Of a stretch of DNA of 64,000 nt, positions 1 to 11,375 are shown piece after piece; position 1 is the first letter of the stretch; each line of letters begins with the position of its first letter. The translations under genes were made by a program, and so were the position numbers. Below the pieces are notes generated by a model that was not told the DNA's origin, did no database searches, and saw only the letters and a program-made list of their open reading frames with translations. Source of the DNA: Hydrangea macrophylla (Eukaryota; Streptophyta; Magnoliopsida; Cornales; Hydrangeaceae); the NCBI GenBank assembly GCA_033977485.1, contig CM066982.1:37612218-37676217 (forward strand), read 5' to 3'.

Positions 1-529
1 AACCCTAAGGGAGGGTATCTCTACCTCGACTGGGAGAACGGCCTCCATACCGTAAACCAGTGAATAAGGTGTAGCTCTTGTAGAATTCCTTACAGAGGTT
101 CGGTATCCCCACAAAGCAAACGGCAGCTTCTCATGCCAATCCTTATATGTATCCGTCGTTTTCCCAAGATTGCTTTAACATTCTTATTCGCTGCCTCTAC
201 TGCTCCATTCGTCTGGGGCCTATACGGGGATGACTGATGGCGAGTGATCTTATACTTTTCCAAGAGTGGGATAACTTTTCCCTGGAAATGACTTCCATGA
301 TCGGAGATAAACTCATTCGGGACCCCATACCTGCAGATTATGTTTTTCTCGATGAAACTCACCACGTCCTTGGCTTTCAAAGTTGCATACGAGGCTGCCT
401 CTACCCACTTTGTAAAATAATCGATTGCCACGATTATATACCGGTGCCCATTGGAAGCCTTCGGAAATATCTCACCAATAATATCGATCCCCCATACGGA
501 AAATGGCCAACGGGTGGTCATGCTATAGA
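1..529 (-). pseudogene. Element A integrase, catalytic core and start of C-terminal part
   Basis: The integrase inserts the reverse-transcribed DNA into the host chromosome. The core reads in one frame from about 521 to 165 and shows the three catalytic acidic residues in context: Asp in WGIDIIG, Asp in ISDHGSHF, Glu in NGAVEAANKN. A frameshift near 165 moves the frame. Downstream (165-1) the other frame continues with the expected LPFALWGYRTSVRN and VLPVEVEIPSLR segments and runs off the window. The N-terminal zinc-binding part lies at 3536-3879, separated by solo LTR1. Removing that LTR and one target copy rejoins the frame. As it stands the gene is broken twice. Confidence 0.88.
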
Positions 530-534
530 GCTGT
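530..534. repeat. Target-site duplication of solo LTR1 (left copy)
   Basis: gctgt at 530-534 is repeated exactly at 3531-3535 on the other side of the LTR. Five bases is the usual Ty3/gypsy duplication length. Confidence 0.9.
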
Positions 535-3530
535 TGTCACACCCTGATTTTTTGAAAAGACAAATATTCAATCAAGTGCATACCCTAATCAATATTCAAC
601 CGCCCAAAAATCCAAGGGTGACAACCTATACCCAATTTTAAAAGACCATTTTAAGATAAACTGAATTTAATTGTTTTCATAAACCACATGATTTCTATTT
701 AAACAAAACTCATTTATTATCAAACTCATTCCCAAAAACATTACAAGAAAAATCCACGTTTCAAATTTTCTCCATTCTCATTTATTACAAAATGAAAACC
801 AAACGTTTCCCTTTATATAGAAATAATATGATTTTCTCCATCGAATCACAATAAAATTATCTAGTTATAATAATAAACGGAATAATTTCAACACTACACT
901 ATCTCAGGTTATATCTGCTATAAACGTCCCCAAAAGTCCAATAATACAACTGAAATATAACTACATCTAATACAAGTTCTCAACCATGGCTCACAATGCC
1001 AACTAAATAAAAGAGTATCATATAGTAATTAAGGAATATAAAGAAGGTATGTTCAATTTCACGAACAGATCGGCTGCTACACAATGAACTCCAACTATAC
1101 TATCCTGCACATGTCATTCGACTACGTTTCAAACAGAAACGCACCCGAATGCATAACACACTCGGGTCAGTCACATGACTGGTATGAGTTAAAACAAAAC
1201 ACATGCAAGTCTTACGGATCCAACTTGAACCCGTAGACTATAAACCATACTACAACATTCTTGGGCCAAGACAGGTAGTTCCACACACATATCTGGACAA
1301 TAGAGTAGTTTCCATTTATGTGGTGGCAAGTAGTTTCTTGCCCGAATAAAAACAATTAAATACTTACCTTTCTTAACTATGGTAGGCCGATACCTGCAAA
1401 CCATTAGTAAGCCTACCATCCTGTACAAATAGAACTTAACATAATAATATAAACCAATAACAAGGTACTATTAATTAAAATGAATTTATCTCCAACAAAG
1501 AGCTGGAATTTGACAAAACATAAAACACGAAAAATGTCCAGAATAAAATTTCCAAGGAAAGACACGCGTTCCTGTTCATTAATTCTAATCCCGTAAGTCA
1601 GAAATCAATTATTAAACATCAGCTATTAAACATGTACTATTCATCAGATTTAGAAAATAGGTTAAAACAGTGTCAAGACGACGTTTTTAGGAAAAGTGTA
1701 AATCACGAAAGTTGCTCGGATTGTCGTTTTACTTCAGTTTACGCGAAACTGCCTTCAATTGTGACGTTAAGTGACCAAATTATCCAATTTACTAATCTGG
1801 CCATGTTTATTAATAAATCATAACGTTCCCGAAAGTATTATGTTACACATACAAAGCTATATTTTAAACTAACGGATACACACAAAAGTTGCTTAATAAG
1901 ATGATTCTAATCATCTATGAATTTCTAGGATTCAACTACCACAAGCTATAGCTAATTACAATACAACGTATAGCCGCAAATTTAAACACCACAAGTATTT
2001 TATTTATTACACCCTATGTTCACCACCTTGGCCACCCATCCATGGTTCAGCCTACACATATATCCCATGTGCCTCCTAACGTAATACTAACTCCCACTCC
2101 GGTCCCAACTCCCATGGGGTATCACTGGGATTTGAGTCTACACCGAAAGGATAGTCCTTACGTTTTTGACGTCAGTAAACAATGTCTAAATACACATGAA
2201 ATAGACCAACAAGCCGGGCATAAGGCTTAAAAATGAGGAGACGGGTCATCCACGTAGTCGCCGTCTAATCACACAAGACGGGTCATCCACGAAGTCGCCG
2301 CCTAAACTCATAAGGAGCAGTGGTGAACATTCAAGGATTTCCTATTATTAATTTCTATAAAAAAAATCTTCACACATATGGTCTCACATTCACAAGTTTA
2401 TGAAACCCAACATTAAATGAGAATGCTTACATCTCAACAAAATTTCACGTTATATCATAATAACGAAACACGAGTTCATCCCGACACATAAATCAACTTA
2501 AACAATCAACACGTTTTTAACCTTCTAAAAACTGCTACTGAAATTTAAATCTACAGCCCAAACGGTGCAGAATCGGGGAAAACTCAAAACACGAAAAGTG
2601 TGCAGAATCACGTTTTACACAGGTTGCGCGGACAGAATGTTAAAATTCAAAGTCACGATTGCACAATATTTTTCGGAAGTTTTCAGAAATTGTTAAAATA
2701 ATAAAAACAAATTTTTACATAGCTTTTCGATATTTATCAAGGGTATTCCACGTATGTGTTCGTCAAACTATCTATACGCATAACAATCACTAATATACCA
2801 AAGTCATGATCACAAGGTCACCAAAAAAATATCTAAGTTAATTAAAAAACAACAATATTGTGCATCCAATACAAAATTGTATTCCAACAATTAACTTAAA
2901 CATATAAATATTTAGTTTACTCGCATATACATATATATACGTGTTTCTATATATACACGGATACACCCATTTAACTCACCTAGGTCGCGATTAAGCACTT
3001 GAAAAATATGGTGTTAAACGGACTATGAACGCAATTCCGGATCCGAATACCCCGCGCCCTACCCTTCCTTTCTTCTTCTTCTTCTTGTTCTTCTTCTTCT
3101 CCCCCTCTCTCTATCTCTCTCTCTCACATACGTCTGTTCTCTAGGTTCTTCTCTTTTCTTCCCTTTTTTTTTTTTTCTTAAAAGGGGGCTAGGGTTTAAT
3201 ACATGTGTATATATATTTCACACACAACACTTATAAATAAAACACACACAAACATGTGAATCCCGTTTTTTATCTAAGGGACTCACAAAAAGGTTTTATA
3301 TGGACCCGAAAATGCATTCTAATGTGACAAATGATTAGCCCAATGGGTACCCATGACCCCAGGCACTAAATTTCTATGTTAAGCACACTACTTAACATAC
3401 TAACTACCCGTACACGCTACTTCAACTTTTATTAGGTGTCACTAAGATACATACACACAGTTAATGTCTAATGCTCGAAAATAATATTATAAAAATTATT
3501 AAAAGCACTTAGAAAAATAGGGTTGTTACA
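535..3530 (-). mobile_element. Solo LTR1 (long Ty3/gypsy LTR, about 3.0 kb)
   Basis: Begins TGTCACACCC and ends GGGTTGTTACA on the plus strand, bounded by the duplicated gctgt. No retrotransposon protein is encoded inside, so it is a single LTR left after LTR-LTR recombination. Orientation is minus: read that way it starts TGTAACAACCC and ends GGGTGTGACA like LTR2, has a TATA-like run (about 3208-3215), then a GA-rich leader (the CT-rich stretch 3060-3180 on plus) and a GTGAGT near 2975. It probably belongs to the same broad family as LTR2, the inner LTR and element D. It lies in the integrase of element A. Confidence 0.88.
3060..3180 (-). repeat. GA-rich leader tract of LTR1
   Basis: Plus strand is almost pure C and T (ttctt and ctct repeats, then a T run). 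On the minus strand it lies just downstream of the TATA-like sequence, the same position as the GA-rich tracts of the other LTRs. Confidence 0.7.
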
Positions 3531-3535
3531 GCTGT
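3531..3535. repeat. Target-site duplication of solo LTR1 (right copy)
   Basis: gctgt, identical to 530-534. Confidence 0.9.
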
Positions 3536-4025
3536 GACGGCGGGGTATGCATCAGATTCGCATGAATCTGACACTTGTGACACCTTCTAACATATTCACA
3601 ACAGTCTTTGTCCAAGGTCGTCCAATAATACCCCTGTCGGATGATCTTCTTTGCCAGCATGTGCCCGTTCATGTGGGGCCCACACACTCCCTCATGTATT
3701 TCCTCCATCATTCTCTTAGCTTCCTTTCCATGTAGGCACTCCAGATTGTACCCGATGTAGGACTTCTTCCATAGCTTATCTGTATAAATCACAAATTGAG
3801 CGGCGAATCGTCGAATCACCTTTCTGTCCTTCTTTGAGGCTCCTTCGGGATATTTTCCTTCTTTGATGAATTTCCGCACATCTTCATACTAAGGCACTCC
3901 ATCTTCTCTTTCTATGGCCGCGATCATTTTGAATGACGGCTGGTTCCTCTCTTCTATGGATAGCGGGATCATGGCAGTTTTGGAAGGAATTTGGATCATC
4001 GAGGCTAAGGTAGCCAAAGAGTCGG
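3536..4025 (-). pseudogene. Element A integrase N-terminal zinc-binding region and connection from RNase H
   Basis: Reading 3879 to 3536 gives an open frame with the HHCC-type zinc-binding pattern of integrases: His in HEGVCGPHMNGH, then CEYVRRCHKCQIH. It ends at HTPPSQL, where solo LTR1 interrupts it; the continuation is at 529-1. Between 3880 and 4025 the translation is recognisably the tether between RNase H and integrase (similar to element B near 49430-49500) but contains a stop and a shift of frame. Together with 1-529 it forms one integrase gene. Confidence 0.85.
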
Positions 4026-5336
4026 CTAGTTGGTTTTCTTCACGAGGGAGATAGTAAAAAGAATCTTTTGGAACCGCGCTTTCAGACTTTCCAGATAGTC
4101 ATGGTAAGGTCTCAACTTCTCATGTTTTACCTTCCAATCCCCTCGGACTTGGGATATGATCAAGTTGGAATCTCCAAAAACATCAATCCGTCCGACTTTC
4201 AAAGCCAAGGTTGCTTCCATCCTAATTATGCATGCCTCGTACTCCACGGTGTTGTTGGTTGAGTTATACTTGAGCTTGACGGCTAATGGGGTAGGGGCCC
4301 CATCGGGTGCTATGAGAATGATTCCAACTCCGTAACCTAGTTGGTTGGCCGCTCCATCGAAGTACATTTTCCATAAATCCTCTTTTACCTCCATTATTTC
4401 TTCATCCGGGAACTTGAATTCTCCCTTGTCCTCGAATTCTATGACGAGGTTGGCTAAGAACTCAGCGACAGCCCTTCCTTTCACAGACTTGGCAGTGACA
4501 TACTTGATGTCGAACTCAGCTAGCATCATGGTCCAACGAGAAATCCTACTGGTTAAGACGGGCTTTTCGAATAGGTATTTTAATGGGTCCATTCGGGATA
4601 TCAGGACTTCAGGGAAGGCTAACATGTAATGGCAAAGACGACGGGTACACCAAACCAAGGCCCAACAGGCCTTCTCTAAGGGCGAATACTTTAATTCATA
4701 TTCGACCATTCTTTTGCTCAAGTAGTAAATGGCCTTCTCCACTCTCCACTCTTTTCCTTCTTGGGCCAGCATACACCCCATTGAATCTTCGGATATGGAG
4801 AGATAAAGTAGCAGGGGTCTCCCAGGTGAGGGTGGTGACAGGGTAGGTGGGTTTTGGAGGTAGGTTTTGATTTTATCGAAGACTTGTTGGCAAGGGGCGT
4901 CCCACTCAAATTTTTCTCCTTTTCTGAGTAGTTTGAAAAGTGGGTCGCAGGTTAAGGTGAGTTTGACAATGAAGCGGCTGATAAACTGTATTCTCCCTAA
5001 GAACCCCCTTAGCTCCTTCTCATTTTTCGGTGGGTTTATTTCGGTTATGGCTTTTATTTTGGTAGGGTCTACCTCTATTCCCCTCTGAGTAATGAGAAAC
5101 CCTAACAACTTCCCAGTGGAGACTCCGAACGTGCATTTCTGCGGGTTTAACCTCATTTTGAACTCCCTCAATCTCTCAAAGAACTTTCTCAAAGCCTCTA
5201 GATGCCCTCCCCTTTCTTTGGATTTCACAATCATATCATCCACATACACCTCCACTTCTTTGTGGATCATGTCGTGTAGTAAAGTGGTGGCAACCCTTTG
5301 ATAGGTCGCACCTGCATTCTTAAGTCCGAACGGCAT
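4026..5336 (-). pseudogene. Element A reverse transcriptase C-terminal half and two RNase H regions
   Basis: A 436-codon open stretch. It begins with MPFGLKNAGATYQR and contains the RT catalytic YVDD motif (VYVDDMIVKSK). It then has the thumb/connection (GFLITQRGIEVDP), the regular RNase H-like region (LLLYLSISEDSMGCMLAQE, KYSPLEKACWALVW) and a second RNase H beginning WKMYFDGAANQ with a later FGDSNLIISQ. The second RNase H resembles the archaeal-type domain added in the Tat lineage. The stretch ends by frameshift around 4026. The preceding RT half is at 5358-5681 in the same frame, split off by one stop. Confidence 0.92.
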
Positions 5337-5357
5337 GACCCTATAGCAATACGTCCC

Positions 5358-5681
5358 CTACCGAGTGATGAACGTGGTTTTCTCCCTATCCTCGGGTGCC
5401 ATGAGGATTTGATTATACCCAGAGAATCCATCCATGAAAGATAGAAACTCGTGCCCCACAGTGTTATCGACCAACACGTCGATGTGAGGTAATGGAAAAT
5501 CGTCTTTAGGACTTGCTCTGTTTAAATCTCGAAAATCAACGCAAACCCTAACGCGACCATCCTTCTTTGGGACAGGCACAATGTTGGCAATCCACTCAGG
5601 ATACTCGATGACCATCAAGAATCTAGCCTTTAACTGCTTTTCAACCTCCTCTTTCACTTTAAGTGCCCATTCCGGCCTCAT
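5358..5681 (-). pseudogene. Element A reverse transcriptase N-terminal half
   Basis: Codes the fingers and palm of RT: EYPEWIANIVPVPKKDG, VCVDFRDLNRASPKDDFPLPHIDVLVDN and SFMDGFSGYNQILMAPEDREKTTFIT, a standard Ty3/gypsy RT block that includes the first catalytic Asp region. It is bounded by two in-frame stops. One (UGA) follows IKQKLR, where relatives have Arg. The other (UAG) follows TFITR, where relatives and element B have Trp. Both look like C-to-T damage of a formerly continuous frame joining 5682-6335 and 4026-5336. Confidence 0.92.
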
Positions 5682-6170
5682 TCACCTCAATTTTTGTTTT
5701 ATGGGTTTTGAATTGAGAAAGAGAGGGATGTGGTATTGGACTATTTTTGGATCGATACCTGGCATATCATTATAAGACCATGCAAAAACATCTTTGAATT
5801 CATTTAATAGATTGATTAGCTCTTTGCTCTCTTTATTGTTAAGTGTTGAGCCAATAAAGACATTTTGAGGATTATTCTCATTTCCTAGATTAATTGTTAG
5901 AGTGTCCTTAATGATTTTACATGCAAATTCTTTTGCCTTTTCAATTAGCTTTTGCAATTCAAGGGGTGTTTCATGATCATCACATTCATTACATTCATCA
6001 AGCGCATTCGAGTAGGCGGAATCAGTCATGCTTTCATTGATTTTCTTTGGAGTGATTACAACAGACATAGAAATTGAAAGACGCCTCATTTGGGCCATTA
6101 CAGACTCTGGGTGTGGGGGAAACCTATCACTAGACTCAAAAACCCATTCTTTCTTGTTCTCTCCCCCCCA
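5682..6170 (-). pseudogene. Element A protease-RT linker and RT N-terminal extension
   Basis: The open frame ends FKDVFAWSYNDMPGIDPKIVQ and PIKQKLR, the conserved sequence immediately before RT in Tat/Ogre polyproteins. Upstream it is acidic and low in conserved motifs. It is in a different frame from 6136-6849. The two frames cross at a run of seven C (6163-6169, G on the coding strand), so a one-base length change there probably broke the polyprotein. Confidence 0.8.
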
Positions 6171-6849
6171 GATCAGTGCTGAAGCATTCTTCCAGATCTC
6201 CTGCCTTGGTAATCTTTTCCATCTTTTCTTTCTCGGCCTTTCCGTTGTCGGTTTCCTTCTGATCTTCCTCATCTTCCCCACTCTCGGCTGCTTCCTCCAC
6301 CAGACCTTCGATGTATTCACCCTTGGCTTTTCCAAGGCCTGCTTTCATGACCTCCATGCTTGCTTCATCCAGCAGATTTTTCATGGCGGAGCTGTCTAGC
6401 GCACCAATCCAGTCCTTGGCAGCAACAGGCTTTTCAGGTATTTGCAAAAACGGGTCTTTGTGCTTGGAAAATTCATGGGAGAAAAAGATCTCGAACCCAG
6501 GCTTCAGGCATTTGTCCTTCTGGTCCATCCATGGTTCTGGAAAGCCATAGAAGGGGAAATCTTCTCCTGCTTTCACAAAATACCCATTGAGCGTCTTTAG
6601 GTAAGGGTCTAGTGGTGCATTAACGGCCTTCTTTTTCGCCCTCAGTTCCTTCTTTGTCGGCTGGTATCCCAGACCGTGAGTGTGAGTCTGGGTGGGGATT
6701 CTTGGAGACTCTGGCAGACCCTGAAGGTTCTTCCCCAACCCTAATCCTGGAAAGAAACCCATTCTTTTCATGATCCCTGCGACCACTGGACTGGTATACT
6801 GATCAAAATGGAGCGGTAGAAACTCTCTCGGCTTTTCCTCTTCCAGCAT
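6136..6849 (-). pseudogene. Element A G-patch-like polyprotein segment between protease and RT
   Basis: Begins shortly after the protease and contains IMKRMGFFPGLGLGKNLQG near its start, a G-patch-like glycine motif typical of this position in Tat/Ogre elements. It is followed by a charged linker (LRAKKKA, KETDNGKAEKEKMEK). Its role in the element is not established. The frame drifts into nonsense after the C7 tract near 6165, where the true continuation is the 5682-6170 frame. Confidence 0.8.
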
Positions 6850-6893
6850 GCTGATGAATTCGAACCCCCTATTTTTGCTTCCCCTTCTTGCAG

Positions 6894-7496
6894 CTATAAT
6901 TCTAGAACCGGTGCGCTTGATGATGCTTCAGACAAACGAACCCAGCTGTCCCCGAGAATGTCGCAGACCTGGCCCTTCCAGACGCATTTGACCTTTTGAT
7001 GAATGGTGGATGGTATGGCACCTAAGCTATCCAACCACGGCCTCCCTAGCAGTAGATTGAAGGAGGCAGGGATATCGATGATTTGGAATTCAGCTTCTTT
7101 GTCCATTGACCCAATAGCAAGATTAAGGAAGATAATGCCCATGATTGTTCTCTGGGTGTTGTCATACGCCCTGACCTTTTGTTGAGACGGCACAAAGGAA
7201 GATTCATCTAAACCCATTCGCTTGGCTGTGCGGAAGGGACATACATTTAGAGCAGATCCATTGTCAACGAGACAAGCAGGCACGGTGTTCCCCAAGCATT
7301 CGACAGTGATATATAATGGTTTGTTGCGAACGGGCCCTCCCGGAGGCAAGTCATTTGACGAGAAGGTAATAGCCGATGTCAGAATTTTGCCGATCAACCC
7401 TATGAGGTCCTCGGGGGTGGTGTCGATGGACACGTCAGATTGGTTCAGAGCGTCTAGTACTGCCTGTCTATGGCTTTTGGAGGCAATCAACAACCC
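6894..7496 (-). pseudogene. Element A aspartic protease
   Basis: Retroviral-type aspartic protease that would cut the polyprotein. The active-site loop reads CLVDNGSALNVCP, so Asn stands where the equivalent segment of element B has Thr (DTG). Downstream comes VRAYDNTQRTIMG and the hydrophobic segment DIPASFNLLLGRPWL, both conserved in element B. It starts directly after the UAG at 7497-7499 that ends gag, in the same frame, so readthrough would make a gag-protease fusion. Confidence 0.9.
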
Positions 7497-9289
7497 CTAA
7501 ATGGTGATATTGGCCTGGGTCTTCTTCATCTGCTTTAGAACCCTGTCCTCTTCCTCTTCTTCATTCATCTTCCCTTTCCCTTTGTCCAATTCTCTCCCCG
7601 GATGATCCTCCTCTAGCTCATGTGGCTTAAAGTGTCTACCTGACCGAGTTAAATGACTGATTTCTTCTCTTGCCCACAAATTGTCGATTTCTGAATCAAC
7701 TTTCACAGTACCCTCCACTACCTCTGTCTCTTTATCGCTTTCGTACCAGAGGTCGTCTTCTATCCGGCTCACATCTTGATCGTCATTCCCTTGAACCCAC
7801 CAGTCTGAGAATCCCATTTTACTTTTCTCCGGCTGATGCTCCAAAGCATAGATTGTCGAATCCTTAGGCAGCTGGTATGGTTTTCTTGGTGTCCCAACCT
7901 CAGTGATTAGCCTAGACGGATCGAAGGTTGCTTCTTCTATCCCCAAGAGATAAAGACCCTGCGGTGGTGGAAGTGGAATCCTAGTAACATTTGGAGCTTT
8001 GGTAGGTGGCTCTGAAATTACTTTGTTATCAATGAGGTTCTGGATTTCGTGCCTCAATCTCATACACCGGTCCGTCGAGTGACCTTTCTGCTGATGAAAT
8101 TTACAGAAGAGGTCTCCTTGGAAATTTGGTGGAAGTGGTCTTGGTAGCGGTCGAGGTTCCAACAGACGGAGATGCCCCTTCGCTAACAGCTTGTCAAGAA
8201 CGGTCGACAGTGATACCCCCAGATCTGAGAATTTTCTTGGTGGCTTATCTCCCCCTCCTTTAGGGTAACTTCTTGTGATATCAAATTTTCTCTCTGGTTC
8301 GCTAAGTACATTAACATCAGTAGGGCCGAGGTGACCCCCCGAATGTCCTCCACCTGATCCATAGTTCAGTCTCCTGTATCGGTTTGGCTGTTCTTCCTTC
8401 TTGATGGTTCCTTCTTGAATCGCATCCTCAATTCTTGTTCCCACATCAAACACCTCAGCAAAGGTGTTGATGGATTGGAACCTCATTTTCTCTTGATAGA
8501 CCGGCTGCAGGTTCTTTATTAACATCCGGATCTGTTCTTTCTCAGATGGCCTCTGCACCATCTTTGCCGCCTTCCCTCTCCATCGACTCAGATACTCAGT
8601 GAATGACTCCTTACTTCCCCGCCTGGTTGTTTCTAGATCTCGGACGGTGACGTCTAAGTCTTGATTGTACTCATATTGGGCCACAAATGCTTTAACTACT
8701 TCTTCCCAAATCCTAGTTTTGCTTGGTTCGAGGGTAAGATACCATGATAGAGCAGCTCCGGTCAGGGTTTGTTGAAATAGCACAGCCATCATGGTAGTGC
8801 GTAGACCGCTAGGTTGAAAATCCCCTATGCACATTCGGATATGACTGCAAGGATTCCCGGTGCCGTCAAACTTATCAAAAACCGGCATTTTGAACCCAGC
8901 AGCCAGCGTCTCGTGGACCCCGTCTTCTAGCTCCATTAGATAGGTATCAACTCCCTGAGCCTTACGCATCACCCTCTCCAGCTTCTCTATTTTCTCAGTC
9001 AGTAACTTTTCCTTTTCAGCTTTCTCTCTGTCCCTGTTGGCCCGTAGTACATCGGTCCATTGCGCCTCCTGATCATCAAACCAATCTCCTTCCCCTCCTC
9101 CCAAAGGTGGGTCTATAATAGGTGGATTCACATGTGGTGGTCGGCGGTTCAGTTCTTCTATCATCCCCATCATGCGGTTCATGTTCTCAGCCTGTCTCCT
9201 CATCTGTTCCGCTTGCTGTTCTACTAGTACCCTTAACCCGGTCATCTCTTCGTTGTTTCTCTCTTCAGCTATGTCAGCGTATCCTCTCC
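7497..9289 (-). pseudogene. Element A gag (capsid/nucleocapsid), N-terminus cut off by LTR2
   Basis: Gag packages the element RNA into cytoplasmic particles. From the N-terminal side come a coiled-coil-like Gln/Met-rich stretch (VEQQAEQMRRQAENMNRMMG), a proline-rich patch, and the capsid-like core (FDKFDGTGNPCSHIRMC, then WEEVVKAFVAQYEYNQDLDV and SFTEYLSRWRGKAAKM). A zinc-knuckle-like CKFHQQKGHSTDRCMRLRHEIQ follows, and an acidic C-terminal tail. The frame closes with UAG at 7497-7499. Solo LTR2 enters at 9289/9290; a frame-compatible continuation of the N-terminus is at 12043-12115. Confidence 0.9.
9285..9289. repeat. Target-site duplication of solo LTR2 (left copy)
   Basis: tctcc, repeated exactly at 12043-12047. 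Confidence 0.9.
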
Positions 9290-9969
9290 TGTAACAACCT
9301 GAAAATTCATAAACATTTAATTGCATTGTCATATTTAAAATTAAATTGGTATTTGTTGCTTTTATTTTAATTTCAATTCCAATGTGGTAAACTTTAATTC
9401 TTGTTGGGGTCAAACTGCAATTATATGAACTTCAGTAATACCTGGATTGAACTTCAAAATTTGTATTTCAAAACGGTGGAAATGCTTTCTTTTAATTCAA
9501 ACTGTATTTTTATAAAACCAGAAAACCATTTCTTACGTTAAAATGAATTTTCTATATTTTTGTGGTGATCACCGCGCCCCAAAAATACCATTTTCTGTTC
9601 AAAACTGTCCGCGCTATGCTAAACTTCCACACATTTTGGAAGTAATGTAAAGCTAGATGTGACACACACTTTACTTGCCATTTATGGAAACTAATCATTG
9701 GGTTGGGCTTGTTTGGGAATGCTTTGTGTGTGTATGTATTCCTAAGGCCATAAGTTGTTCTTCCCAAATAACTCAAGCTTGCCCCCTACTAGCCTATACT
9801 TGACCCTTGGTGTAATTGTTGAGCTAAACATCAGTGTATGTATACGTATGTATAATTCAGCATGTATTAACCTTGCTAACCTGTAGATTGTTTAGAGATT
9901 AGTGTGTTTAATTAGATTCTTAAGCATTGGTAACAGAACTTGGAGCCCAAGTTCCTCTCTGTTGGGTTC

Positions 9970-9977
9970 TATATATA
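9970..9977 (+). promoter_or_regulatory. TATA box of LTR2
   Basis: tatatata following gttgggttc, about 60 bp upstream of a gagaga leader, as in the other LTRs of this family. Confidence 0.65.
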
Positions 9978-10169
9978 CATTTCACTCCCTCTCATTACAC
10001 ACACATATTCTCTTTCTGCACTTCACATACACAGAGAGAGAGAGAGCTTGAGAGTTAATTGCTGAAATTTCAGAGAGAGAGAACGCTTCTCAATTTCTTA
10101 GCTAAGCTTGGGTTTGGAATTTCTTATATTGCTATTCTTTCTCAACCAATTCTTTCTATCTATATCAAA

Positions 10170-10188
10170 GTGAGTATTTTAAACTCAC
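10170..10188 (+). other. GTGAGT...ACTCAC hairpin downstream of LTR2 leader
   Basis: gtgagt (10170-10175) is followed after a short A/T loop by actcac, able to fold back. GTGAGT also fits a plant 5' splice site. A similar hairpin occurs in element D's LTR (30833) and the inner LTR (34140). Confidence 0.5.
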
Positions 10189-11029
10189 TCTTAAATGTAA
10201 TTCATGCTTAGTTACTGCTTGAGTGTATGTAATTGTTAATCTCCATTGATGATCACACGTTTGAATTTCAAAGCTTAGAAACTTAGATTTTTCAAACTTA
10301 ACCAAAATCCATTTTTAGAGATGATTATAAGAGATTATACAGCATATATACTATGTTTGAAGTATTAGAACTTAATTCATTCATATCAAAAAGTATATAA
10401 GAAAATTAGTTTTGTGATCTTTTAGTTTTTCATAAAATTCTTGAGTTATAGATTGATTCATGTAAAATTTGTTATGGATTCTTAATCCTCATTGAAAAAC
10501 AAAGAGAAACATATATTATAAGGCTTAGTTAAATTCAGTTTTGAAAATGGGTCAAAAGACCCCTGAAAATCTGAAACAGGGCATTCTCCACGAAGAAGAT
10601 GAAGCCTCTGCTTTATCTCGCGCAAGGTATGCGTTTCCCGGTAGACAGAAAAGCTTTTATATTAAAAATGAAAAATAGGCAGGTCGCGCGAGCGGCCCGC
10701 GCGCGCGACTTCTGGCAGTTTTTAATTGTTGTTTGTTTTGTGATAAGGGACTATTTGGGTGGCATTTTATGAATTGTTAAGCACTGTTTGGGAAATTTAT
10801 TAAACCAGAATCTTAATTGGTTATGTTTGGACAATTAAAACATTGTATTGTGACTTATCAATCCCCGTGCGCGCATCGATTATATATTTCAGTCAACTGC
10901 TTCATGTTTTAAAGTTTCATGACATACATATGGTGTCAGTGGTACATCCATGGTGAGTGTGAATGTTGGTCAGTGTGGAAAAGAGTAATGGTCAGTATGG
11001 CTTAGTGAGTGCGGTTGAGATTGTGATGT

Positions 11030-11375
11030 GGACACTCCCTGGTAAGTGAGTACCAAAGTGTGTTGTGATGAGATTGCGGCGAGGGTGTCTTTGAAATGCG
11101 ATGGTGGCAAAACTGGACACTCCCTGACGACCATGGTAGCGTCAAAGTGTGTGAAGCCGAACTTAGACATTCCCTGGCACCCATGGAAGTTCTAAAGTGT
11201 GGCCTACGGACACTCCCTGATACCCGAGTCTGGATACTGCGTGAGGGTGCCTCCGGTATTTGCATGGTGGATTAGGTAGTCAAAGTGTGAGGCATTGGAC
11301 ACTCCCTGGTACCCCGGACCAAAGTGTGAGGCAAACTGGACATTCCCTGGCACCCCTATGCTAAAGTGTGGCTAT
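11030..11375 (+). repeat. Tandem array ggacactccctgg...aaagtgtg in LTR2
   Basis: Six recognisable units start near 11030, 11115, 11164, 11208, 11297 and 11338. Each has ggaca(c/t)tccctgg followed by aaagtgtg, so each unit can pair CACT with AGTG. Spacing is irregular (about 41-49 or double). Confidence 0.75.

Noticed and set aside
5682..6849. An Ogre-type intron between protease and RT in element A
   Set aside because: Ogre elements are known for such an intron, but here open frames cover the whole stretch and no clear GT...AG pair removes a stop-rich piece.
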